From a virus, in IMG/VR virus record IMGVR_UViG_3300048831_000054, positions 1 to 62,151 of that record: 62,151 nt of DNA. One strand, written 5' to 3'. Made by a program: the position numbers and the translations under genes. Below the pieces are notes generated by a model, which made no database searches, was not told the origin of the DNA, and saw only the letters and a program-made list of their open reading frames with translations. Below are positions 32,578-40,000 of this stretch, one piece after another. Numbering within the stretch: position 1 is the stretch's first letter; every line of letters begins with the position of its first letter.

Positions 32578-33485
32578 TAGAGTCCCAGCTTCTTGTTGAG
32601 GTCGTACTTGTCGAAGAGGTCGGCAATCGGGTCGGTGTTCTCGGCGTGTGTGTACGCCTCAAGATTGACCAGCCCGACATCACCCTGCACCCACACCTCC
32701 CGCTTGAAAGGAACGTTTAGATTCAGCCCTGTCTGGATCTCGAAGTTGTGCTTCACTGGGTTGATCACCCTCGTGAAGTACGCGTACATGTTCTTGACGC
32801 CCTGCTGCTCCATCAGCTCGATCAGCTCTGTCAGGCCGTTGACTGAGTTCTCGCGGATGATGAAGGAGCGAAGTTCACCGTCCTCGTCCTGCTCGCGCGC
32901 CTTCTTCAGCTCGGCCTCCATCTTCTCGCGCTGCCTGGACAGGCTCTCAATAGTGACGTCCTGCAGCGCGTCGAGCAGCTCATGTCTCTCCGTCGGGTGA
33001 TCAATGCGCAGCAGCTTGAAGGCCGTGCTGAGGTCATCCATCAGGCCGTCAAGTGAGTCCACGCTCGGCCTGAATGAGTTCCAGAGGTCGTCACCTGGGC
33101 AGATCGCCACCTTCGCGTTGTCAGGGATCAGCACGAAGTGCACGGTGCCAAATGACTCCGCCACCTTGGGGCTGCTGCTGCAGATATAGGACTTTGACCG
33201 CTTCGGGTAGCCCTTCCACACCTCGGAGTTGTCCATCCACAGGGTGTAGTAGTTCTCCGTGTTGGCGGAGACGCGCGTGAAGTCATTGGTGTTCTTGCGC
33301 CCAAAGAGGACGTCGCTTTCCATGCCGCGAAATATCGCGCTGTGCTTGGCGTTCTGCAGGTACCCGCGGCAGTTCGCCAGCGCCCAGTCGGCCAGCTCCT
33401 GAGCGTCTACGCGCGTGACGTTGTAGTCACCGCGGCCGTCAGTGTGGTACTGGTTGATGGACTCAATGAACTGTCTAAAGCGCAT
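32577..33485 (-). CDS. ADP-ribosyltransferase-like candidate ejected protein, second subfamily
   Basis: 302 aa, beginning MRFRQFIES (FIE|S after residue 8). R53 (IFRGM), KGYPKRSKSYICSS with CSS at 102-104, strand VHFVLIPDNAKVAICPGDD; the usual catalytic Glu position is Asp132/133. Related to the gene at 22136-23131 but far from it in the window. C-terminal half has a charged coiled-coil (QREKMEAELKKAREQDEDG). TAATG-type junction with gp14 downstream. Confidence 0.6.
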   Translation of the reverse strand: MRFRQFIESINQYHTDGRGDYNVTRVDAQELADWALANCRGYLQNAKHSAIFRGMESDVLFGRKNTNDFTRVSANTENYYTLWMDNSEVWKGYPKRSKSYICSSSPKVAESFGTVHFVLIPDNAKVAICPGDDLWNSFRPSVDSLDGLMDDLSTAFKLLRIDHPTERHELLDALQDVTIESLSRQREKMEAELKKAREQDEDGELRSFIIRENSVNGLTELIELMEQQGVKNMYAYFTRVINPVKHNFEIQTGLNLNVPFKREVWVQGDVGLVNLEAYTHAENTDPIADLFDKYDLNKKLGL

Positions 33486-33488
33486 CGA

Positions 33489-35408
33489 TCACCCAACCAG
33501 GAAGGCGCAGTTGCCGAAATTGACGCCACCATTGCCGACCTCGTAATCATTGATCTGGCGGAGCAGCTCCTCGAAGTCAGCGCGCGCCTCTGAGATCAGC
33601 AGGTCACCGTTAAGCGTCAGACCACCGTTCGGTCCAGGCAGCGTGCTGTACTTGCTGCGGATCATGCCGAGCATCTCCTTCAGCTCAGCGTGCGCCCAGC
33701 CCTGGATCCACTGCTTGGCCCAGCGGTCAAGCAGCAGCTCCTGCTCGGTGCGCTCAAGCGCGCACTCCAGCACCACTCGCTCCGCGTCCTTCATGGCGCG
33801 CCGGTGGATGGTCAGCTGGCGGGACGGCTCGTGCCAGGTGAAGGTGATGTTGCCAGCGAAGATCTTCTCGAAGCGCTCTGAGGCCTCATGCATCAGGTGC
33901 AGCGCGAGCGTGTCGACAAAGGCGCCGTTGAAGTACTGCTGGAAGAACGCCTGCGCGTAGAGGTTGGCCTCCGTCGACAGGGCGGTCACGCCCAGCATGC
34001 TGATGCGGTGGATCTTCAGCACGTTCACGATCTTGTGGCTGTCATCACGTGGGTCATTCAGGTAGTACGTGGTCTGCCCCTTCTTCAGGGTGAACAGCAC
34101 GTAGCGGTGCTCGTACGCGTTGTCTGCGCGGCGCCGAAACTCATCCAGCGCGTTGTCGATGGCGACGTTGAACTGCTCCTCGCCCAGCTCGACGCAGACG
34201 CTCGGCCAGCCCATCTGCCCCTTGAGGATGCGGATCAGGCGCAGGCGCTCGTCATACGAGCCGTCGGTACCGACGCCCACCTTGTCGGTGCTCGGCGTGC
34301 CCTCCTCCTTGGAGTCGGCCTTGACCCACTCAGAGCCGGTCCAGATGAGCAGGTCGTGCACGGTACGGTCATAGAAGAAGTCACCGACCTTGGGGACCTT
34401 CGGGCGGACCGGACCGAAGTACGGGTCCATCAGCTGGATGTTCACCCACTCCGTGCCATTGTAGAACTGCACGAGGTCATTTGACAGCTGGAACCACTGG
34501 CCTAGCGTGAAGACGTACGCGTCACCGTAGGCGTGGCCGCCAGACGGCGCGTTGTTCGTCTTGAAGAAGATGGTGCCAGGGTCTGGGTTCTCTGGGAAGG
34601 TGGCGCTGTTGGCGACCGTCCCATTGGGCAGCGTCAGCCACGCGGCACCTGCCTTGACGCGCAGGGTCGCAGGCACTGCCACGACGTCGTCTGGCGCGGT
34701 ATTACCGATGCTGCCTAGGCCCTGTACCCAGTCGCCGTTGTGGAACACGAACAGGTGGTTGGCGGCGGTGTCAACGAAGGCGGCGTTCGGCCAGGTGGGT
34801 GGGCGCGGGCCTGTAGGAACCGTCTCGGACGAGGCGGGGACCCATGCCTGCACGGTTGAGTTCCAAGACAGCACCCGCCCCGTAGAGACGTCGTAGTAGA
34901 CCTGTCCGTTCGTCGGGTTGCTGGGTGGGACGTTCGCCACGTCGATAGAGCCGGCGTAGGTGTCTGAGCTCTTCTCAAAGCGGGACGACTCGAGCGGGTA
35001 CGACTGCACGCCGATCGGAAAGTACTGGAGCACGCTTGACGCGGCGTGGATGGAGGCGTAGTAGATGGTGTTGTCCTGGACGTTCGTGACGTCCACGAAC
35101 AGCTGGTCATCGATGTCGTCGCCAAAGTAGCCGTACTTGGCGGCGATGACCACTGAGTCGTCGATCTTGTCTACCGGCGCCAGCCAGTCGGTTGACGGGG
35201 CGTAGCGTGTGCCGTCCTCTGGGAAGTCAAGGCCAGAAAATGGCTTGTCTGACAGCAGCACCACGTAGCCGTCCGTCACCTCGAGGGGCGCGGTCGGGAG
35301 CGTCCAGGAGACGCGGAGAGTCGTCGCACCTGTCTTCTGCAGGGTGACGGTCATCTCGCGACCTTCAACCCAGAGCTCGTGGGTGGTCTGCTGAAGCGTG
35401 TCGGCCAT
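33489..35408 (-). CDS. 13: Neck protein (gp13-like) with decorated N-terminal extension
   Basis: 639 aa versus 309 in T4. The C-terminal part (about 390-639) is gp13-like: MGWPSVCVELGEEQF, ALDEFRRRADN, WAKQWIQGWAHAELKEMLG. The N-terminal part has an FN3-like domain (TLRVSWTLP, GYVVLLSD; about 20-150) and four to five short beta units of the form YD.....L..W.GS.WV. These units resemble fibre or whisker decorations. Late promoter directly upstream. Confidence 0.75.
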   Translation of the reverse strand: MADTLQQTTHELWVEGREMTVTLQKTGATTLRVSWTLPTAPLEVTDGYVVLLSDKPFSGLDFPEDGTRYAPSTDWLAPVDKIDDSVVIAAKYGYFGDDIDDQLFVDVTNVQDNTIYYASIHAASSVLQYFPIGVQSYPLESSRFEKSSDTYAGSIDVANVPPSNPTNGQVYYDVSTGRVLSWNSTVQAWVPASSETVPTGPRPPTWPNAAFVDTAANHLFVFHNGDWVQGLGSIGNTAPDDVVAVPATLRVKAGAAWLTLPNGTVANSATFPENPDPGTIFFKTNNAPSGGHAYGDAYVFTLGQWFQLSNDLVQFYNGTEWVNIQLMDPYFGPVRPKVPKVGDFFYDRTVHDLLIWTGSEWVKADSKEEGTPSTDKVGVGTDGSYDERLRLIRILKGQMGWPSVCVELGEEQFNVAIDNALDEFRRRADNAYEHRYVLFTLKKGQTTYYLNDPRDDSHKIVNVLKIHRISMLGVTALSTEANLYAQAFFQQYFNGAFVDTLALHLMHEASERFEKIFAGNITFTWHEPSRQLTIHRRAMKDAERVVLECALERTEQELLLDRWAKQWIQGWAHAELKEMLGMIRSKYSTLPGPNGGLTLNGDLLISEARADFEELLRQINDYEVGNGGVNFGNCAFLVG

Positions 35409-35441
35409 TTGGCAACTTCCTAGGTAAGTCGATCCAAGCTA

Positions 35442-35447
35442 TATTTA
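35442..35447 (-). promoter_or_regulatory. T4-type late promoter core (neck genes)
   Basis: Minus-strand CGTAAATATAG; predicted start near 35436, 28 nt before the gp13 ATG. Confidence 0.65.
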
Positions 35448-35454
35448 CGTGCAA

Positions 35455-36390
35455 TCACGTGGTGGGCGCACGTTTCCTGGTGATGTCCTTCCAGGCCGCG
35501 ATGAAGTCAAGCGGGTCGATGGTCGGTGACCAGCCATCGGGGCGCAGTGAGGGGTCGGCCATGGTCAGGTGCGGCTCGCTAATGAAGGCAGGTCGAGGCT
35601 TGACCCTGAGGGTGGTGCCCTGCGCGAAGGCGGCGATGATGTCGTTGTCAGAGTACTTGGCGTTGCTGGCCCCGAGCTCATAGGTGGGGCGGCACGTGGA
35701 GCGCAGCATGCCGCTCATCAGCTCGGTGAGGACGGCCTGCAGGCCTCTCACCACGTCGGCGACGTGGGTGTGATCTCGAACCTGCGTGCCATCGCCGCTC
35801 ACCTCAAAGTCCGTCCCCATCATGATGCACTCCTGGCAGCGCCGGAAGATTGAGCTGTCCTGGCCACGGAACGGTTCACCTGGCCCAAACACGCTGAACA
35901 ACCTGACGGTCGTCGCGATCACGTCAAACGTCTGACTGTAGAGGCGGGTCAGCTGCTCGCCCTGCTGCTTCGACAGGGCGTGAGGGTTCAGGGTAATGCT
36001 GTCGAGCATGGCGTCACCGCTTGAGATGTACATGAAGCGGGTGAACGGGTGACGGCGGCAGTACTCAAGCAGCGTGAGCGTGCTGCGGTAGCTGCTTGAC
36101 AGGGTGTCACCGGGCCGCTCAAGCGACAGCGCGTGGCCTGGAAGGTCAGCCAGGTGGATGATGACGTCAAAGCCGGGGTGGGGCCGGCCAATGATGTTCA
36201 TGAGGTTCGGGATGACGCGCCACAGGCCAATGTCGTGCATGAAGTCAGTGACGGTACCAGCGAAGCTAACGACACGCTCATCGCGGGTGGTGCCTGCGGC
36301 GTCGACGCTGACGACCTCATGCTGCCCAGCCAAGGCGGTGCACAGGTGAGTGCCAATGAAGCCGGCCCCGCCGGTCACGAGGATTCTCAC
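35455..36390 (-). CDS. NAD-dependent sugar epimerase/dehydratase
   Basis: 311 aa short-chain dehydrogenase of the GalE/RmlB type. Rossmann motif GGAGFIGTHL at the N-terminus; active-site region YISSGDAML then HALSKQQGEQL, where YxxxK appears replaced by an H..SK arrangement, so catalytic Tyr needs checking. Converts a nucleotide-sugar for the local glycosyltransferases. GTG start at 36390 with GGAG upstream; late promoter at 36457-36462. Confidence 0.8.
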   Translation of the reverse strand: MRILVTGGAGFIGTHLCTALAGQHEVVSVDAAGTTRDERVVSFAGTVTDFMHDIGLWRVIPNLMNIIGRPHPGFDVIIHLADLPGHALSLERPGDTLSSSYRSTLTLLEYCRRHPFTRFMYISSGDAMLDSITLNPHALSKQQGEQLTRLYSQTFDVIATTVRLFSVFGPGEPFRGQDSSIFRRCQECIMMGTDFEVSGDGTQVRDHTHVADVVRGLQAVLTELMSGMLRSTCRPTYELGASNAKYSDNDIIAAFAQGTTLRVKPRPAFISEPHLTMADPSLRPDGWSPTIDPLDFIAAWKDITRKRAPTT

Positions 36391-36404
36391 GCCATTCTCC
36401 AGGA

Positions 36405-36410
36405 TAAATA
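36405..36410 (+). promoter_or_regulatory. Plus-strand late promoter core
   Basis: GATAAATA; predicted start near 36416, 19 nt before the GTG at 36435. Confidence 0.65.
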
Positions 36411-36434
36411 AGCCACCGAGAACAGGAGGCGCAC

Positions 36435-36620
36435 GTGCAAAGATTTAAGCATCACGTATTTATGCCTGGCGAGACGGTCCAGGCCGTGCTACGCCGGTAC
36501 AACGGGCAGGTACTGACGCCCGCTCAGCTCACGGAGTTGGGAAGGGAGTACAACAGGTTGAATGGGACGAACGTCCCGCGCGCCGGTGACCAGCGCAAGG
36601 TCCCACTGCTAGAGCGGTAG
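36435..36620 (+). CDS. Small LysM-like protein
   Basis: 61 aa, GTG start with AGGAGG upstream and its own late promoter. GETVQAVLRRYNG ... LGREYNRLNGTNVPRAGDQRKVPL follows the LysM pattern (GDT..I...YG...... aNg.....G..l.iP), with an N-terminal basic segment. It may bind peptidoglycan or be a baseplate-associated module. It is a lone plus-strand gene between minus-strand genes and overlaps the GNAT gene by 12 nt tail to tail. Confidence 0.6.
   Translation: MQRFKHHVFMPGETVQAVLRRYNGQVLTPAQLTELGREYNRLNGTNVPRAGDQRKVPLLER
36457..36462 (-). promoter_or_regulatory. Late promoter core for the epimerase, inside the opposite gene
   Basis: Minus-strand CATAAATAC; predicted start near 36451, 61 nt before the epimerase GTG. 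Confidence 0.5.
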
Positions 36621-37064
36621 CAGCACGAAGCAGTTCAGCTCTGCCGTCTCGGTCTTGAACCAGTCGGTCGACTGCCTGAACCCCGCCGCCTCGTAGGCCG
36701 GCAGCGCCTGCTGCCGAGGGATCGACCAGACGTAGCGCTTCTTCTCGAGCCGTGCCTGCTCAATCGTCGCCCCAAGCAGCAGCCTTGAGAGACCGAGGCC
36801 GCGGTAGAGCGGGTGCACGTAGAGGCCGCGCGAGCGGTACATCTTCCACGTTGCGTGACCTGAGTTGACGGCGACGAGGTTGCCGCCCTCAAACACCCCG
36901 AAGAAAGAAGGTATCTGCTTGATCAGTTCCCAGTAGTCGTAGATGTATGGGTGGAACCCATACATGATCGTTGACACTGGCTCGATCTTTGAGGAGCGTC
37001 CTGGCCACAGCTCAGTTTCCCAAACGGTAGAGATCTCTTCCCAGGTAACTCGCTCAACCTTCAC
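36609..37064 (-). CDS. GNAT-family N-acetyltransferase
   Basis: 151 aa. Acetyl-CoA binding region LYVHPLYRGLGLSRLLL (motif A, R/Q-x-x-G-x-G/L like) and a C-terminal ALPAYEAAGFRQ typical of GNATs. GTG at 37064 chosen because GGAATAAA directly precedes it, right after the upstream stop. Substrate could be an amino sugar made by the neighbouring island. Confidence 0.8.
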   Translation of the reverse strand: MKVERVTWEEISTVWETELWPGRSSKIEPVSTIMYGFHPYIYDYWELIKQIPSFFGVFEGGNLVAVNSGHATWKMYRSRGLYVHPLYRGLGLSRLLLGATIEQARLEKKRYVWSIPRQQALPAYEAAGFRQSTDWFKTETAELNCFVLLPL

Positions 37065-37065
37065 T

Positions 37066-37275
37066 TTATTCCGTGAGGTACCGCTGCAGGGCATTTAGCT
37101 TGAACTCAAGCACGTGCTTTTCTGTCCGTAACGCTGCTAAGGTCTCAACACAGGTATCGTTGCCCAGCGAGCGAACGTTCATGTTCCAGCTGCCGCGTAG
37201 GTCCTTGATTGCCTCGTTGACCAACGTAAGCTCTTCAGCCAGCCGTTGGGCATTTTCTTGTGAAAGTGGTCTCAC
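37066..37275 (-). CDS. Small coiled-coil hypothetical protein
   Basis: 69 aa from GTG at 37275 (GGAGACAACA upstream). Helical with heptad-like Leu spacing (LAEELTLVNEAIKDL; LAALRTEKHVLEFKLNALQ). Unknown function. A start at 37356 would run through the preceding gene and is rejected. Confidence 0.6.
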   Translation of the reverse strand: MRPLSQENAQRLAEELTLVNEAIKDLRGSWNMNVRSLGNDTCVETLAALRTEKHVLEFKLNALQRYLTE

Positions 37276-37285
37276 TGTTGTCTCC

Positions 37286-38038
37286 TTAGAGGACGGCGCT
37301 CGCCTTGAAGGTCTTAGCGATCGCGCCAACTGCCTCAGGCGTTCCATAAAGTTCATTCAAGTTTCTCACTAATGTCGTGACGCTGTCTGCGGCGGGGCTC
37401 TTCTTCTTGCTGAGGAACTTGCTGGCGTCAGCCGCCCTCGCCGCTGGATCTCCAAGCACCCACACCCTGCGCACTCTGTCAAGGAACCAAGGCGGCACGT
37501 CGCCGTGCTTCCACTTGGCGAAGCGCCACTTGCTGCCCGCGTAGTAGTTGCGGTAGGACTCCACCACGTCCGCAGTCTTGTAGCAGTCAGGCATCGCAGG
37601 CGGCGGCAGCGTAAAGCCACCCGACTTCAGGTTCTTGGGCGGGAACTTGAGGAACGGCAGCACCGTCTCGGCAGACTTGTACGTGCGGCCGTAGCGACGC
37701 TTGTACTCGTCCAGCAGCTCAAGCAGGAACTGCACGTGAAATTCGTAGTTCTCGCGCGACGCCATCGTCCACCTCGTGGTGGGGTGGTTGACGTGCGACT
37801 GCGCGTAGCACTTCTGGTCCTTGATGCCAAAGCGCTCGCCGTCGAAGTGAAACGTCTCACCGGTCAGCACGTAGAACTTTTTCTTTCTGGGAGTGAGCGC
37901 GGTGACCATGTCGCCGTCAAGCAGCCTGTGCGCGGTTGACAGCATCTGGCAGGACTCAAGCGGCATCTTGACGATGTGCTTGTCAACGTGCCAGCGCGCG
38001 GCCAGGATGGGGTCGTGATCGAGGTAGAAGAGGTTCAT
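37286..38038 (-). CDS. Conserved phage protein, possibly leaderless
   Basis: 250 aa, starting MNLFYLDHDPILAARWHVDKHIVKM. I recall this opening from conserved proteins of unknown function in cyanophages and other large phages. Rich in His, Trp and Arg, suggesting an enzyme or nucleic acid binder. No Shine-Dalgarno: an extended -10 ends 6 nt before the ATG at 38038. Confidence 0.7.
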   Translation of the reverse strand: MNLFYLDHDPILAARWHVDKHIVKMPLESCQMLSTAHRLLDGDMVTALTPRKKKFYVLTGETFHFDGERFGIKDQKCYAQSHVNHPTTRWTMASRENYEFHVQFLLELLDEYKRRYGRTYKSAETVLPFLKFPPKNLKSGGFTLPPPAMPDCYKTADVVESYRNYYAGSKWRFAKWKHGDVPPWFLDRVRRVWVLGDPAARAADASKFLSKKKSPAADSVTTLVRNLNELYGTPEAVGAIAKTFKASAVL

Positions 38039-38044
38039 GCAGGT

Positions 38045-38053
38045 ATTATATCA
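38045..38053 (-). promoter_or_regulatory. Extended -10 promoter placed for a leaderless mRNA
   Basis: Minus-strand TGATATAAT (TGnTATAAT); 6 nt (ACCTGC) to the ATG at 38038, the same spacing as at 11327-11332. Confidence 0.65.
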
Positions 38054-38074
38054 CACTGCTGAACCAGGGTGAAA

Positions 38075-39283
38075 CTACAGGCCGACGGTCCCGATCAGGT
38101 CAACGTGCTGCAGAACGTCGTCAAGCGTGTACTGGATCCTGACGAGTGACTGCGCATTGTACAGGTTGAGCCCTGCAGTGTTCACCCTGTGCAGGCCCCG
38201 CCTGCCTGCCTCAAACGCCGCGTTCAGCTTCTCGACCATGCGGTCAGAGCTGGTAGGGTCGGCCTTGAAGGCGTCGTCGATCCACGCGATGTCGTCAGAC
38301 ACCACGACTGGGACACCGACGGAGACGGCGTCGGCGGTCACGATGTTGAAGGTCTCGCTGAAGCTGACCTGCATGGTGAGGTCCATTGTGGCAACGAACG
38401 GCACGAACACCGCGTGCGGCATCCACGTGTGCTCCACCAGCTCAATCCCGGTCTGGCCACCGAAGACGCTGGCCAGCGCGTTGTAGACTGCGTTGCTGCC
38501 GCTGTTCTCAAGCCGAGAGACGTTCATGTGAAAGCGCAGCTGGCGCCCTACCTGCCTCGCGAAACGGATGGCGGCGATCGCCTGGATCAGCTGGTTCTTG
38601 AGGGGACGGATCGCGCCGAAGCAGCCGATGTCAATCGTCAGGGACTGGTCGTCGTGGACCCAGTTGTCAGGGTACTCGGCGTAGTAGTAGTTGGTAAACT
38701 CGACGACCTTCTGCGCCGCCTCCTCAGGCGTGAGGCCGGCGCGCTGGATGACCACCTCGCGCAGGTCGCGCAGGGAGGCCAGCGAGTTGGTGGCAACGTA
38801 CACGTTCCTGATCTTGACCAGCTCTGGGATCCAGGCCAGTGGGAAGCCCTCAAGCGCCAGGAACGGGATGTTGCTGTGGTTGCGCACCACCCACTTCACC
38901 GTCGGGTGCAGCTGACGCAGCACTCGCAGCTTCGCAGGCGTGACCCAGAAGGCCTCAATGATCACGATGTCTGGGCGAAAGCGGAACACCTCTCGGTCAA
39001 TGGAGTTGGCGTCGATGACCTGGATGACCTCAGACAGCACCTCCTCGTTGTTGATCCCGCTCTCACCTAGGATGAGGCTGACCATCCTGGCAGAGTTCGC
39101 CAGGCCGGATGACAGGCCGGATGAGTAGCCGCCCTCGCTGTACACGCCCTCGCTGTAGCCACCCTCGCTGTACACCGGCGCGCACGAGTCGCTGTATGGG
39201 TTGCTGTACGTCCCGCTGTACGTGTCGTACGCGTCGGCGTACGGCGACTCACGGAACTTGATTAGGAACTGGATCTTGATCAC
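38075..39283 (-). CDS. GT-B (family 4) glycosyltransferase with repeat-rich insertion
   Basis: 402 aa. C-terminal donor-site motif SFSETFNIVTADAVSVGVPVV matches the GT4 EX7E region; the acceptor half begins MIKIQFLIKF. Between the first strand and the next helix (residues about 13-62) is a low-complexity Tyr/Ser/Gly insertion built from tandem DNA repeats. GTG start at 39283 with GGGGGT upstream and a late promoter. Likely glycosylates a virion or other glycan target. Confidence 0.82.
   Translation of the reverse strand: MIKIQFLIKFRESPYADAYDTYSGTYSNPYSDSCAPVYSEGGYSEGVYSEGGYSSGLSSGLANSARMVSLILGESGINNEEVLSEVIQVIDANSIDREVFRFRPDIVIIEAFWVTPAKLRVLRQLHPTVKWVVRNHSNIPFLALEGFPLAWIPELVKIRNVYVATNSLASLRDLREVVIQRAGLTPEEAAQKVVEFTNYYYAEYPDNWVHDDQSLTIDIGCFGAIRPLKNQLIQAIAAIRFARQVGRQLRFHMNVSRLENSGSNAVYNALASVFGGQTGIELVEHTWMPHAVFVPFVATMDLTMQVSFSETFNIVTADAVSVGVPVVVSDDIAWIDDAFKADPTSSDRMVEKLNAAFEAGRRGLHRVNTAGLNLYNAQSLVRIQYTLDDVLQHVDLIGTVGL
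39101..39172. repeat. Short tandem repeats inside the GT4 gene
   Basis: Two exact copies of a 12-mer caggccggatga (39101-39112, 39113-39124), then three exact 11-mers ccctcgctgta with a 15-nt period (39132, 39147, 39162). Degenerate gctgtac units continue to about 39220. All keep the reading frame. Confidence 0.85.
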
Positions 39284-39307
39284 GAAACTACCCCCACGTT
39301 GGTGAGG

Positions 39308-39313
39308 TATTTA
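39308..39313 (-). promoter_or_regulatory. T4-type late promoter core (GT4)
   Basis: Minus-strand TGTAAATAC; predicted start near 39302, 19 nt before the GTG. Confidence 0.55.
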
Positions 39314-40000
39314 CACTGCCCTCTGGAAAACTCTCAAGCAGTGCGTGTGGCTGGGGCCTTCAGTGCCTGCAGGGACGCGCGGAAAGATATCAACTCCCGC
39401 GCTGTTGAAGAACTCGGTGCTCCGCTGCAGGGTGCTCTGGTTGCCGATGATGGTACTGATGCAGGGAATAGAGAAGTCATGGCGCCAGGTCGCGCCGACC
39501 AGGTCCTTGATGATGACGATGCCACCTACCTTCAGCTGGCTGTCCAGCCCGGCAAAGATTTCGCGCTGAAAGTTCCAGCCTCCGTTGAAGAACCGGTACG
39601 GGTTGACCGTGTCATCAGCTGGAAGCTGCTCACTCAGAGGCGCGTTGCAGATGATGACGTCAAATGGCAGCTCAGGCAGCGGGTCAACCGTGACCTGCCA
39701 CACGTCAGCTACGTAGCTGCGCACGCGCGCCTGCTTCTCCGGCGGCAGCAGGCGCTTGGTGTTCTCGATGGCGAAACCTACTGAAGTCGCATCGATATCC
39801 GTCATCACGAGCTCAGTGATAGCATCAAGGGCCAGCAGTGTGATACCAATCGCCCCGCAGCCGCAGCCGAGATCTAAAGCGCGCCGCTGTCCCGGCACGA
39901 GCAGGTCATCGATGATGGTCTGGCAGAGCGACACCATGTGCAGCCCACCGCAGCCGACCCAGCTGTTGGTGACAAAGTTGTTTTCCGTCAGAGTGGCCAT
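39311..40000 (-). CDS. SAM-dependent methyltransferase (HemK/RsmC-like)
   Basis: 229 aa. Motif I LDLGCGCGAIG, acidic end of strand 2 MTDIDA, and ICNAPL in place of the NPP(Y/F) motif of N-methyltransferases. This points to N-methylation of protein, RNA, DNA base or amino sugar; the target is unknown. Overlaps the aminotransferase by 13 nt. Confidence 0.8.
   Translation of the reverse strand: MATLTENNFVTNSWVGCGGLHMVSLCQTIIDDLLVPGQRRALDLGCGCGAIGITLLALDAITELVMTDIDATSVGFAIENTKRLLPPEKQARVRSYVADVWQVTVDPLPELPFDVIICNAPLSEQLPADDTVNPYRFFNGGWNFQREIFAGLDSQLKVGGIVIIKDLVGATWRHDFSIPCISTIIGNQSTLQRSTEFFNSAGVDIFPRVPAGTEGPSHTHCLRVFQRAV

Noticed and set aside
38189-39070. 293-codon plus-strand open frame opposite GT4
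   Set aside because: Arg/Val/Asp-rich shadow translation with no ribosome site; the minus strand encodes a recognisable glycosyltransferase.
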